Below are positions 1 to 8,935 of a stretch of DNA of 40,526 nt, piece by piece (position 1 is the stretch's first letter; the number at the start of each line of letters is the position of its first letter). The stretch spans positions 1 to 40,526 of the forward strand of contig NZ_JGZE01000003.1 of NCBI RefSeq assembly GCF_000741285.1, read 5' to 3'. Both the position numbers and the translations under genes were made by a program. The notes below the pieces were generated by a model that was not told the DNA's origin, searched no databases, and saw only the letters and a program-made list of their open reading frames with translations. This DNA is from Bifidobacterium mongoliense DSM 21395 (GTDB lineage: Bacteria > Actinomycetota > Actinomycetes > Actinomycetales > Bifidobacteriaceae).

Positions 1-291
1 AATTGGTTCTCGAACATGGCTTGGTTGACTTGTATGATTGTATCGGGCATGGTTCTGTCGCCTGCTTTTCTAGAGCGGTTAATGGTCTGGCGACTGAAAT
101 CGTACACAGGTGACAAGCCATGCTCCACCACCTCAAAAAGCACCCACCAATTTGCGCAAAAAACCGGACGTTATCGTGGTATGGCAGGTACCCTGCGGTC
201 GTCGAAGTCGAAGGTGCTATGTTATTCACACGAGGCATCCGCGTCGCCCATCGCTGTGGCGTGGATGGATGCGTCATCAGCCGGGAGAGCC

Positions 292-1329
292 ATGCAGCAC
301 AAGAGTCACATCACGTTGAGTTTCGTTGTACCCGCATTCAACATGGAGGTATATCTCGGCCGGTGTGTGGACCCGCTGCTTATGGCCAAGGATTCCAGTG
401 ACATCGAGATAATTGTTATCGATGATGGTTCGAGTGATGGTACCGCCGCTATCGCTGATGGATATGCACGTCGGATTCCCAGCGTGATCAGAGTGCTGCA
501 TCAGTCCAACAAAGGCCATGGCGGAGCCGTCAACGCTGGTGTGGCCTTGGCCCGAGGGCAGTATGTCAAGGTCGTCGATGCCGACGACTGGGTCAGCCCC
601 GGGTCCCTGGAGCGTGTAATGGCGGTGCTTCGGTCCGAGTGTGGCCGCTCGGAGCCCGTCGATCTCCTTGTCACGGATTATGTTTACGACAAAGTGGGGC
701 GTCGGCATAAGCACATTGTTTGTTTTGACCGAGTGATGAAGTCCGACACCAGGTTGGGGTGGGACGATCTAGGTCGATTTGGTCTGTCGCAATATCTCAT
801 TATGCATTCCATATTTTTCCGCACGGAGGTTCTTCGCCGTGCGCGGCTGCGACTTCCGGAACACACGTTCTACGTCGATTTCATTTATGCGTATGAGCCT
901 TTACCGTATGTGAAGACGCTGATGTACGTGGACACGCCGTTCTATCACTACTTCATCGGTCGTGAGGGGCAGTCGGTCCAGACGAACGCGATGATCGCCA
1001 GAACAGACCAGTTGGTGAGAGTCAATCACGCGATGACCTTAGACACACCTGAGCCGGATTCCGTTCCGGATGGTTTATATCACTATATGATTCACTTCCT
1101 CTCCATCACCAGCGTGGTCACCAGCGTGTTCCTCATTCTTTCGCGCCGGCCTGTGAACTATATGATCAAGGATGGGTTGTGGAGGGACATCGATATGATG
1201 TCGCCTAGGATCGGACATGATGTGAGGCGCACGCTGGCTTCTCGTGCCATCAATCTTCCGGGTCGAGGAGGACGCTTCATCATCCGTTATGGGTACCGGG
1301 TTGCGGATCGACTTGTCGGTTTCAATTAA
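292..1329 (+). CDS. Glycosyltransferase family 2 protein
   Basis: This 345-aa protein has a GT-A (family 2) fold at its N-terminus and should transfer a sugar from a nucleotide-sugar donor. Visible motifs are the opening strand SFVVPAFNMEVYLGRC, the nucleotide-binding VIDDGSSDGT, NKGHGGAVNAGVALARG, and the metal-binding VVDADDW. The C-terminal 150 residues are not recognisable. They contain one hydrophobic stretch (SVVTSVFLILS) but no clear multi-pass membrane domain, so it does not look like a GtrB/DPM-type enzyme. I chose ATG 292 because GGGAG lies just upstream and family homology begins a few residues later; the frame stays open back to base 16 but that part looks non-coding. It lies 212 bp upstream of two GH3 genes and a GtrA-like gene on the same strand, which suggests a glycan-related role. 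Acceptor and donor are unknown. Confidence 0.85.
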   Translation: MQHKSHITLSFVVPAFNMEVYLGRCVDPLLMAKDSSDIEIIVIDDGSSDGTAAIADGYARRIPSVIRVLHQSNKGHGGAVNAGVALARGQYVKVVDADDWVSPGSLERVMAVLRSECGRSEPVDLLVTDYVYDKVGRRHKHIVCFDRVMKSDTRLGWDDLGRFGLSQYLIMHSIFFRTEVLRRARLRLPEHTFYVDFIYAYEPLPYVKTLMYVDTPFYHYFIGREGQSVQTNAMIARTDQLVRVNHAMTLDTPEPDSVPDGLYHYMIHFLSITSVVTSVFLILSRRPVNYMIKDGLWRDIDMMSPRIGHDVRRTLASRAINLPGRGGRFIIRYGYRVADRLVGFN

Positions 1330-1541
1330 TGTGGAATGCAGCGTGACCACGGAAGAGATCGTGGGCATGGTGTGGGGGTTGCGAATGGCCCCTGGCGGCG
1401 GTCGCTCGACAGGTTATGCCGCGAATCATGCAGTTTAGGTCTCACGCGCCCCAAGTCCCGGCGTTCTTGGTGTAATGGGCATATCGACATGACATGAGGA
1501 TGTGTCACGTTGTTACGAAGAAGAACGAGGAGGTTGTAACC

Positions 1542-4445
1542 ATGTTGCAGATCAATATGGCCGATGTCGTCGCCGTGCTGCACTCACTGATTCCGTATCT
1601 TGCGATAGCCGCAGGCCTGCTACTGCTGGCGTTGGTGGTGACGGTGGCGGTCAACAAGGCGACGGTCGGGAATCGACCCGCCCGCAAGCTCATCCATTCG
1701 CAGGCATGGCTTGTGGCATTGGTGGGTGTCGTCGTGGCGCTGTCCATGATGTTGACGGGCCCTATGTCGACGTTGCTCAACAACGCGACCATCACCAAGT
1801 ATCAGCTGTCCAATCGCACCGTGACGCAGGCAAATGCGCTCGCCAAAGACGTGCAGTCCGAAGCGGTGACGATGCTGCAGAACAACGATGCGAATCTGCC
1901 GATTGCCAACAAGAAAGTGAACGTCTTCGGATGGGGTTCGACGAATCCCGTATACGGCGGCACGGGGTCCGGCTCGATGTCTGATCAATACCCGACCGTA
2001 TCCCTCCTGGACGGCTTCAAACAGGCTGGATTGCAAACCAATACGGCACTGACCAAGCTCTACACCGATTACCGTAAGGACCGGCAGGTGGTCGCCATGT
2101 TCGCACAAGACTGGACGTTGCCTGAAGTGCCGGCTGCGCAATACAGCGGCTCGTTGATGCGTGACGCCAAGGCCTACTCGGATCAGGCTGTTGTCGTCAT
2201 CACTCGAGTCGGTGGTGAGGGTGCCGACCTGCCCACCAATATGAAGGCCAAGGGGATCACCTACAAGAGTAATTCGAAGGATTATGACGATTTCAAAGAC
2301 GGTGAGCATTTCCTCCAATTGAGCAGGACCGAACGCGATATGATCGATCTTGTCTCGAAGAACTTCAACAAGGTCACCCTGGTTTATAACGGTGCAAATA
2401 CCTTCCAGTTCGACTTTTTGCGCGATTATCCGCAGATCAAGTCGGTATTGTGGTGCCCGCCCGCCGGGCAGACCGGTTTCAGCGCTTTGGGTGGTGTCCT
2501 GACGGGTGCGGTCAACCCCTTGGGGAAGACCTCCGACACTTTCATCAGGAATCTCAAACAATCTAACAGTTTCAACAACGCAGGTGCGTTCGCCTACGAC
2601 AACGTTGACGAATTCGTGCAGAAGGTCACAGGATTCGCCGGGAAGACCAGCGATGTCAAGCCCACGTTCGTCAATTACAGCGAGGGGATTTACGTAGGGT
2701 ACAAATTCTATGAGACCGCTGCTGCAGAGGGTCTGATCAACTATGACGATACGGTACTGTACCCATTCGGATACGGCTTGAGTTACACGACTTTCACGCA
2801 AAGCATGGGCGCGGCGACCCATCACGACGGCAAAGTGTCGTTCGAAGTGACAGTGACCAATACGGGCGATGCCCCGGGCAAGGACGTCGTGGAAACCTAT
2901 TACAACCCGCCGTACACCGAGGGCGGCATCGAAAAGGCGTCGACCAATCTGATCGCGTTCGAGAAGACGAAGGAGCTCGCCCCGGGCGCTTCGCAGGTCG
3001 TGAAGATCGCCTTCAATGATGACGCCATGGCTTCCTATGATGCCAGCAAAGCGAAGGCCTATGTGCTGGAAAAGGGCGATTATCAGATCTCCATCCAGGC
3101 CGACGCCCATAGTGTCATCGACACCAAGACCGTCACCATGGGAGAGACCGTCACCTACAACACGGCTTCGCACACGCATGACGGTGATAAGAAAGCCGCT
3201 ACCAACAGGTTCGACCAGGCCGCTGGTGACGTCGTGTATCTCTCACGAGCTGGGCATTTTGCCAATTACGCCAAGGCCACGGCCGCTCCGACGAATTTCT
3301 CCATGAGTGCCGACGCGAAGTCGCGCTTCACCAATAATGGCAACTACGATCCCAGCAAGCACAACCGGGAGTCTGATGTCATGCCCACCACGGGCGCAAG
3401 AATGGAGTGCGGCTCGTGGATCTGCGAGGTAAGGAGGTATGAGGACCCACAGTGGAAGACGCTGCTCGATCAGCTTACTGTGCCGGAGATGGATAATCTC
3501 TCAGCCATGGCGGGCTATGGAACCCAGGCGATTCCTTCCATCGGCAAGATCCAACTTACCGATGCCGACGGACCTGCGTCGTTGAACAACAACTTCACGG
3601 GAGTGGGGTCCATCGGATTCCCGGCCTCAACCGCGTTCGCCTGCACTTGGAACAAAGCTCTAGCCGAACGGTTCGGCACCATGATCGGCACTATGGCCCA
3701 TGACATACACGTGGCCGGGTGGTATGCCCCGGCGATGAACATTCACCGTAATGCCTTCTCGGGTCGTACGTTCGAATACTTCTCCGAAGACTCCCTGTTG
3801 TCCGGCGTGATGGCCTCCAACCAGATCGCCGGGGCTAGGGAGAAGGGCGTGTATTCGTTCATGAAGCACTTCGCCATGAACGATCAGGAGACGAACCGAC
3901 TCAATATGTTGTGCACCTGGGCCAATGAGCAGTCCATTCGAGAGATCTATCTCAGGCCATTTGCCATGAGCGTCAAGGAGGGCGGCGCCCAGGCGGCGAT
4001 GAGTTCCTTCAACTACATTGGCGCGACCTATGCCGGGGCCGATGCCGCCCTCCTCAAGGGCGTGTTGCGCGATGAATGGGGCTTCCGTGGTTTCGTGCTC
4101 ACTGATTATTTTGGCGGCTACGGCTACCAGAACGCTGATCAGGAGATTCGCAACGGCAATGACGCGATGCTGGCCACGACGAGTATCACCAACCATGTGA
4201 AGGACAAGTCGGCCACCTCGGTCAAGGCGTTGCGGTTGGCCACGAAAAACATCCTCTACACCACGGTGAACGGTTGGCAGTATGCGAACGGCGAACCCAA
4301 GGTGGCTATGCCTATCTGGCGTACGGCCATGGTCACGGCGTGGATCGTTGTGGCGGTGCTGGTGCTCGGACTCGAGTTCCTGGCTATTCGCCGATACCTG
4401 CGGCGGCGCAAGAGCCCTGCCTTGATCGCGGGCGAGTCGAGGTAA
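1542..4445 (+). CDS. Membrane-tethered GH3 glycosidase with reversed domain order
   Basis: This 967-aa protein belongs to the beta-glucosidase/beta-xylosidase superfamily (GH3) but its domains are permuted. The (alpha/beta)6 C-domain comes first (about 90-410, with putative acid/base E226 in GGEGAD and the end motif FGYGLSYT near 409). A fibronectin-like domain follows (about 420-515), and then the (beta/alpha)8 N-domain (about 600-920, with LTDADGP, EYFSED, KHFAMNDQET and nucleophile D855 in VLTDYFGG). Both catalytic residues are present. Hydrophobic segments at about 15-36, 51-72 and 930-950, with a basic loop (NKATVGNRPARK) between the first two and a basic tail (RRYLRRRK) after the third, predict an extracytoplasmic catalytic part anchored at both ends. 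ATG 1542 was chosen because GAGGAGG lies about 8 nt upstream; an in-frame ATG at 1494 is possible. The substrate is unknown; a beta-linked glucoside or xyloside is inferred. Confidence 0.9.
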   Translation: MLQINMADVVAVLHSLIPYLAIAAGLLLLALVVTVAVNKATVGNRPARKLIHSQAWLVALVGVVVALSMMLTGPMSTLLNNATITKYQLSNRTVTQANALAKDVQSEAVTMLQNNDANLPIANKKVNVFGWGSTNPVYGGTGSGSMSDQYPTVSLLDGFKQAGLQTNTALTKLYTDYRKDRQVVAMFAQDWTLPEVPAAQYSGSLMRDAKAYSDQAVVVITRVGGEGADLPTNMKAKGITYKSNSKDYDDFKDGEHFLQLSRTERDMIDLVSKNFNKVTLVYNGANTFQFDFLRDYPQIKSVLWCPPAGQTGFSALGGVLTGAVNPLGKTSDTFIRNLKQSNSFNNAGAFAYDNVDEFVQKVTGFAGKTSDVKPTFVNYSEGIYVGYKFYETAAAEGLINYDDTVLYPFGYGLSYTTFTQSMGAATHHDGKVSFEVTVTNTGDAPGKDVVETYYNPPYTEGGIEKASTNLIAFEKTKELAPGASQVVKIAFNDDAMASYDASKAKAYVLEKGDYQISIQADAHSVIDTKTVTMGETVTYNTASHTHDGDKKAATNRFDQAAGDVVYLSRAGHFANYAKATAAPTNFSMSADAKSRFTNNGNYDPSKHNRESDVMPTTGARMECGSWICEVRRYEDPQWKTLLDQLTVPEMDNLSAMAGYGTQAIPSIGKIQLTDADGPASLNNNFTGVGSIGFPASTAFACTWNKALAERFGTMIGTMAHDIHVAGWYAPAMNIHRNAFSGRTFEYFSEDSLLSGVMASNQIAGAREKGVYSFMKHFAMNDQETNRLNMLCTWANEQSIREIYLRPFAMSVKEGGAQAAMSSFNYIGATYAGADAALLKGVLRDEWGFRGFVLTDYFGGYGYQNADQEIRNGNDAMLATTSITNHVKDKSATSVKALRLATKNILYTTVNGWQYANGEPKVAMPIWRTAMVTAWIVVAVLVLGLEFLAIRRYLRRRKSPALIAGESR

Positions 4446-4543
4446 CACCGGATCGGTCGTGGCGCATCGCAGGTCGGTGCGCCACGACCCGACGGTCCCC
4501 GGGGGCGATGAGATGAGTGCGATAACGATGCGAGGCAATGATG

Positions 4544-6982
4544 ATGCGTGATGATCTTTCAATTACGGAACAGGCGGCATTGCTGTCAGGTGCTTCCGAA
4601 TGGGAGTCCAGAGCGAATGAGCGGGCCGGGGTGCCGGCTTTTGTGATGAGCGACGGCCCTCATGGGGTGCGGCGCCAGCTGGGGTCCGGCGACCATCTTG
4701 GGTTGGGCGAGTCCAAACCCGCAACCTGTTTTCCGACGGCCGGTACGGTCGCGAATTCATGGGACCCTGTGCTTGTGGAGCGCATGGGCCGTGCCCTGGG
4801 GCGTGAGGCGCATGATCTTGACGTGAACATCCTGCTTGGTCCCGGGATGAACATCAAACGTAATCCCTTATGCGGTCGGAATTTCGAATATTTTTCGGAG
4901 GACCCCATCGTCTCCGGGCGTATGGCCGCGGGACTCATTACGGGAGTGCAGAGTCAGGGCGTCGGTGCCTGCCCTAAGCATTTTGCGGTCAACAGCCAGG
5001 AACTACGCAGACAGTCCTCGAATTCCGTCGTGGATGATCGCACGATGCGCGAGCTGTACCTCACAGCCTTCGAGATTGCGGTGCGAGAGGCCAAACCCTG
5101 GAGTGTGATGACCTCCTACAACCGAGTCAACGGCGTGTACGCCCACGAGAACGCCCACTTGCTGCAGGATATTCTGCGTAAGGAGTGGGGGTTCGACGGA
5201 TGGTTGTCTCCGACTGGGGGGGGCTCGAATTCCGCCGTCGCCGCCGTGCGTGCGGGTGGTTCGTTGGAGATGCCTTCTCCTGGCTACACTTCGGTGCGAG
5301 AGCTGGTTGCCGCCGTGCATGCGGGGACGTTGTCGAAGGATGATGTGGAGCGGCGTGCCCGCGAGGTTGCGACCACGGCCAGGCGTACCGGTGGCCGCCA
5401 GGTTGACCGGAACGGTGTGCTGAGGCCCGATGTCATTGATGCGCATCATGACATCGCGCGTCAGGTGGCCGAGGCGTCCGATGTGCTGTTGAAAAACGAT
5501 GGTCGTGTGGCGGGAGGGTCGGTCTTGCCGTTGAAGCGGGGCACCCGAGTGGCGATTATCGGTGACATGGCTAAGATACCGCGATTCCAGGGCAGTGGAT
5601 CCTCCAAGGTCAACGCGACGAGGAGCGAGAGCCTGCTTGACCAGTTTATGCGTTCCAGTGACGTGGCAGTGGCGGGATACCGGCAAGGGTACGAACGCCG
5701 TTGCGCGCCGAATACCGTGTTGCTTGACGATGCGGTGGCGCTCGCCGCCGACAAGGGCACCGATGTGGTCGTCGTGGTGATCGGACTTGATGAGCGCAGT
5801 GAATCCGAAGGACTGGACCGTTCCACCATGGCTATCCCGCAGCTGCAGGTCGATCTTATCGGTGCATTGCACGCCACGGGCAAGCCCATCGTCGCTGTCC
5901 TTGTCGCGGGTTCTCCTGTACAGACATCGTGGATTGACGATGCCGATGCGGTGCTCTACGTCGGTCTGTCCGGTCAGGCCGGGGCCTCGGCCGCCGTGCG
6001 GATTCTCACGGGTGAGGTTAACCCTTCCGGGCGTCTCGCTGAGACCTGGCCCATCGACTATGCGGATTGTCCAAGTGCCGCATGGTATCCCGCCGATGGA
6101 CCCGACGCCATCTACCGTGAGGGGCCGTTCGTTGGATATCGCTATTACCGGACCGCCGACATCCCGGTGCGTTTCCCATTCGGTTATGGGCTGAGTTACG
6201 CGTCGTTCTCGTTCGGGGCGCTCAGCGTCAATGACGACGGCGTCTCATTTACAGTGACGAATACGTCCGACGTTGAAGGGGCAACGGTGGCCCAGCTGTA
6301 TGTACGCGGCCCGCAGGTGGGGTACTCCGGCCGGATCGTGAACTCAAGCTTTATCAAAGTACGGCTTGCGGCTCATGAGCGTCGGGTGGTGCATATCGAT
6401 TTCGATCAATACACGTTCCGTCACTACGATCCGACAGTGCAGCGGTGGTGTACCGAATCTGGGTCATGGACAGTCATGGTCGGCGAAGACTGCGATCACG
6501 ACCGCCTGCGCGCACAGTTCACCGTTGAAGGTGATGTCGAACCCGTTCCGGCCGATCCCGCGCTGGGGGCCTACCTCACCGGCCGTGTGAAGGATGCGAC
6601 CGACGATGAGCTGGCCACCTTGTTTCGCGGGCATGTACCTTTGACGTCGCCTTCCTCGGTATTCGGAGTCAATGATCCGATCGTCTCCTGGCAACACTCG
6701 CGAGGTCTCGTCGCGCGAGCCGTGGCCCGCACGCTTGTTCGGCGTGAGGCCAGAATCTCTCGCAAAAAGGGAGCCCCCGATCTCGATACCCTATTTGTGC
6801 TCAACATGCCTCCACGGGCGATGTCCAAGATGACAGGTGGCCTGGTCGACGGTGCCATGGTCGATGCCATCGTGCTTGTCGCCAACGGGCACGCCGTACG
6901 TGGACTGGGGGCTTTCGTCGTCGCGTATCTGCGCAACCGTAGCGCCGCCCGAAACATAGCAAAGGAACTTCATCATGACTGA
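4544..6982 (+). CDS. GH3 beta-glucosidase-like protein lacking the nucleophile motif
   Basis: This 812-aa protein has the canonical GH3 order: TIM-barrel N-domain (about 1-290, with MSDGPHGVR, NIKRNPLCGRNFEYFSEDP, PKHFAVNSQE, SYNRVNG), C-domain (about 300-550, acid/base candidate E422 in SESEGLDR), fibronectin-like domain (FPFGYGLSYASF onward), and a C-terminal extension of about 150 residues I do not recognise. It has no signal peptide, so it should be cytoplasmic. After GFDGW the reading frame gives LSPTGGGSN where the family has a VVSDWGGSN-type sequence. The SDWG string is present in the next frame (GAC at 5212-5214). One G appears lost near 5204 and one gained in the G8 run at 5216-5223, so the frame recovers but the catalytic Asp is gone. 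Three ATGs occur in tandem (4538, 4541, 4544); spacing from GAGG at 4532 favours the third. The 3' end overlaps the GtrA-like gene by 8 bp. Confidence 0.85.
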   Translation: MRDDLSITEQAALLSGASEWESRANERAGVPAFVMSDGPHGVRRQLGSGDHLGLGESKPATCFPTAGTVANSWDPVLVERMGRALGREAHDLDVNILLGPGMNIKRNPLCGRNFEYFSEDPIVSGRMAAGLITGVQSQGVGACPKHFAVNSQELRRQSSNSVVDDRTMRELYLTAFEIAVREAKPWSVMTSYNRVNGVYAHENAHLLQDILRKEWGFDGWLSPTGGGSNSAVAAVRAGGSLEMPSPGYTSVRELVAAVHAGTLSKDDVERRAREVATTARRTGGRQVDRNGVLRPDVIDAHHDIARQVAEASDVLLKNDGRVAGGSVLPLKRGTRVAIIGDMAKIPRFQGSGSSKVNATRSESLLDQFMRSSDVAVAGYRQGYERRCAPNTVLLDDAVALAADKGTDVVVVVIGLDERSESEGLDRSTMAIPQLQVDLIGALHATGKPIVAVLVAGSPVQTSWIDDADAVLYVGLSGQAGASAAVRILTGEVNPSGRLAETWPIDYADCPSAAWYPADGPDAIYREGPFVGYRYYRTADIPVRFPFGYGLSYASFSFGALSVNDDGVSFTVTNTSDVEGATVAQLYVRGPQVGYSGRIVNSSFIKVRLAAHERRVVHIDFDQYTFRHYDPTVQRWCTESGSWTVMVGEDCDHDRLRAQFTVEGDVEPVPADPALGAYLTGRVKDATDDELATLFRGHVPLTSPSSVFGVNDPIVSWQHSRGLVARAVARTLVRREARISRKKGAPDLDTLFVLNMPPRAMSKMTGGLVDGAMVDAIVLVANGHAVRGLGAFVVAYLRNRSAARNIAKELHHD

Positions 6983-7583
6983 TATGCACTCCAACACCCC
7001 GCGTGTCGGGGGCGGTACCGCCCCCGACGGCGACGATCGGGCGTCGGGACCACTGCGTCGTTGGATTGACGAGCATCCGAATATCTGGGAGTTCATCCTA
7101 TTCAACGTGCTGTCGAACATCTCGACGATCACGCGCTTCGTCGTGACGTGGATCGGCACGGTGGTGTTCATATCGGTAATGGGGCTCACCGTCCCGTTCT
7201 CGTTCCTGATCTTCAACTACACCACGCCCGGATCCCACGGACTAGGCGGTTTTCTCACTTTCCTGTTCGCGGAGATTCTTGCTCAGGTGGTGAATTTCGT
7301 CGTGCAGATGAAATGGGTATTCAAGTCTGATTCCAGTTTCTCCGACGCCGCTTGGAAGTACGCGATACTTGCGGTCGTCGTCGTGGTGGTCAATCTGATC
7401 CTGCCCGGTTATGTGACCACATTGTGCATGGGATGGGGCATGAACGCGGGACTGGCCGCGACTGCGGCATCTGTCGTCAACACCTTCCTTGCTGTGGTGG
7501 TGAGTTACCCGCTGCTCAAGTTCTGGATCATGCCGAAGCGTGCCGAAGATGCTGGGTCCAGTGCTGCGCAACAAGGGCACTGA
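6975..7583 (+). CDS. GtrA-like four-helix membrane protein
   Basis: This is a 202-aa integral membrane protein. After a polar N-terminus of about 40 residues come four hydrophobic segments (roughly 47-73, 84-108, 127-147 and 157-180), ending in a basic tail (FWIMPKRAED). The third-segment boundary carries NFVVQMKWVFKSDS, which resembles the N-F-x-x-x-R-x-W-V-F signature of the GtrA family. GtrA members are thought to help move polyprenyl-phosphate-linked sugars across the membrane for cell-surface polysaccharides. The ATG lies inside the last codons of the GH3 gene, with AAAGGAA just upstream, so the two are translationally coupled. Together with the glycosyltransferase upstream, this places the GH3 pair in a possible envelope-glycan pathway; that link is inference. 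It could also be an uncharacterised GtrA-fold protein with another role. Confidence 0.7.
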   Translation: MTDMHSNTPRVGGGTAPDGDDRASGPLRRWIDEHPNIWEFILFNVLSNISTITRFVVTWIGTVVFISVMGLTVPFSFLIFNYTTPGSHGLGGFLTFLFAEILAQVVNFVVQMKWVFKSDSSFSDAAWKYAILAVVVVVVNLILPGYVTTLCMGWGMNAGLAATAASVVNTFLAVVVSYPLLKFWIMPKRAEDAGSSAAQQGH

Positions 7584-7612
7584 GAGGTGGTGCTGACGGT
7601 GCCGAAACGGGG

Positions 7613-8935
7613 TCAGTGGGGAAGCAGAACCGTCAGCACGAACCAGTGGTCATGGGTGCGGATGGTCACCGCTCCGTCATACTGGTGCGCGATATGTTGT
7701 ATCGATTTCACACCGAAGCCGTGTTTATGCTCATCGGCCTTCGTCGTTTTCAAGTCTCCTGCGGCGTCCGTGCTGACTGGGGAGGCATAATAGTTCTCGA
7801 CCCGGATGACGACGAAGTCATGCTTGGCATAGAGGGCAAGGCGGATAAGACGGTGCTGGGTGTCGTCGAGTTTCGATGAGGCTTCAATGGCGTTGTCAAG
7901 TGCATTGCCGAACAACGAGGCGATGTCCATGGATGACATGGCAGCCAGGAGTTTGCCGTCGGCTACCGCCGTGAATGTGATGCCTTGGTGCGCGCACAGA
8001 CGTGCCTTGCTGGTGAGGATGACGTCCAACACGGGGTTGCCCGTATGCTGTTGTGCGCTGTATTTGCCGACTGCGGCTTCGAGCTGTTCGAAGCCCTCGG
8101 CCACGTGTTGGGGATCTACCTGCGAGCGCAACGCGCCGATCTGATGTTTGAGGTCGTGGGCGATCCGACCGAGCGATTCGAGATTATCCTTCGACTGCAG
8201 GTACTCCTGGTGCTGGCTGTGCAACTGCGCGTCGATCGAGGCGAGTTCGGCGTTTGCCGCGATTCGTCTCGATTGCTCTTGTTGGGCGTAAAGGATGGCG
8301 AACCCGCAGAAGTCGACGAGGGTGCGGATGTAGAAGATTTCCTGTCCCACGGTCCCGGAGAACGGTGTGTTGGTCGAGAGGAAGCTCAGATTGCTCATGG
8401 CGAAGGTGACGGCGGTGATGGCGATGGTCGCCGTCGTCGTCGACAAGCTGGGGACCGTGGGCGAAGTCTGGCTGAAGTTCGTCCGTTCCGCGTACCAGGC
8501 CACGCCGAAGCAGGCGGCGTAGGTCGTGAGCAACACGGCGATTGAGAGCATAGGGTTATCCGAGGGGTAGCCTCCCAATCCTAGGAAAGTAACGAGCTGC
8601 CAGTGTAATGACGCCACTAGTTCTGCGAGGACGAAGGCCCTAGCGGTCAGGTAGAGGGCTTCCCTCTTACGCAGCCCCCCGGCATTGACGATGATGAGAA
8701 ACATACCCGTGAAAGCCAGCAGCATACCCAGTATCCACAGCGATTTGGGCATGATGCCAGCGACATACTGGGTGCCGATCATGACGGGAAGTCCTGCGGC
8801 CAGGACGATTATGGTCTTGGATGATGCGACTCTGCGGTAGATGATGGCCAGGTAGACGGCGCAGGCGAGCCATTCGCACACCGCGGTGAAAAGACGGGGA
8901 ATGTCGGGCAGGGCGTTCGTGATGGTGGTGTTCAT
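7613..8935 (-). CDS. HPK10-type sensor histidine kinase (AgrC-like, GHKL ATPase)
   Basis: This is a 440-aa sensor kinase. The first 215 residues or so hold about six hydrophobic segments. A short polar or coiled region (SIDAQLHSQHQEYLQSKDNL) leads to the phosphoacceptor box RIAHDLKHQIGAL; His260 of the HD pair is the likely site, as in AgrC-type HPK10 kinases, with His264 as alternative. The C-terminus is a GHKL ATP-binding domain with an N-box (FGNALDNAIEAS) and a G-box (HGFGVKSIQHIA). The start codon overlaps the stop of the response-regulator gene by 4 bp (ATGA), so the two form a regulator-kinase operon read leftward. Such kinases often sense peptides or envelope cues. The upstream partner is split by an insertion sequence, so kinase expression may now depend on read-through or an IS-borne promoter. 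It converges with the GtrA-like gene 29 bp away. Confidence 0.9.
   Translation of the reverse strand: MNTTITNALPDIPRLFTAVCEWLACAVYLAIIYRRVASSKTIIVLAAGLPVMIGTQYVAGIMPKSLWILGMLLAFTGMFLIIVNAGGLRKREALYLTARAFVLAELVASLHWQLVTFLGLGGYPSDNPMLSIAVLLTTYAACFGVAWYAERTNFSQTSPTVPSLSTTTATIAITAVTFAMSNLSFLSTNTPFSGTVGQEIFYIRTLVDFCGFAILYAQQEQSRRIAANAELASIDAQLHSQHQEYLQSKDNLESLGRIAHDLKHQIGALRSQVDPQHVAEGFEQLEAAVGKYSAQQHTGNPVLDVILTSKARLCAHQGITFTAVADGKLLAAMSSMDIASLFGNALDNAIEASSKLDDTQHRLIRLALYAKHDFVVIRVENYYASPVSTDAAGDLKTTKADEHKHGFGVKSIQHIAHQYDGAVTIRTHDHWFVLTVLLPH

Noticed and set aside
1..291. N-terminal extension of the glycosyltransferase from base 16
   Set aside because: The encoded residues have no signal peptide or homology, and ATG 292 has a nearby ribosome-binding site and starts right before the GT-A fold. 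I see nothing else in this stretch.
1620..3179. A 519-codon open frame opposite the first GH3 gene
   Set aside because: The GH3 frame has clear domain homology; the antisense product is rich in His, Arg and Val and matches nothing.
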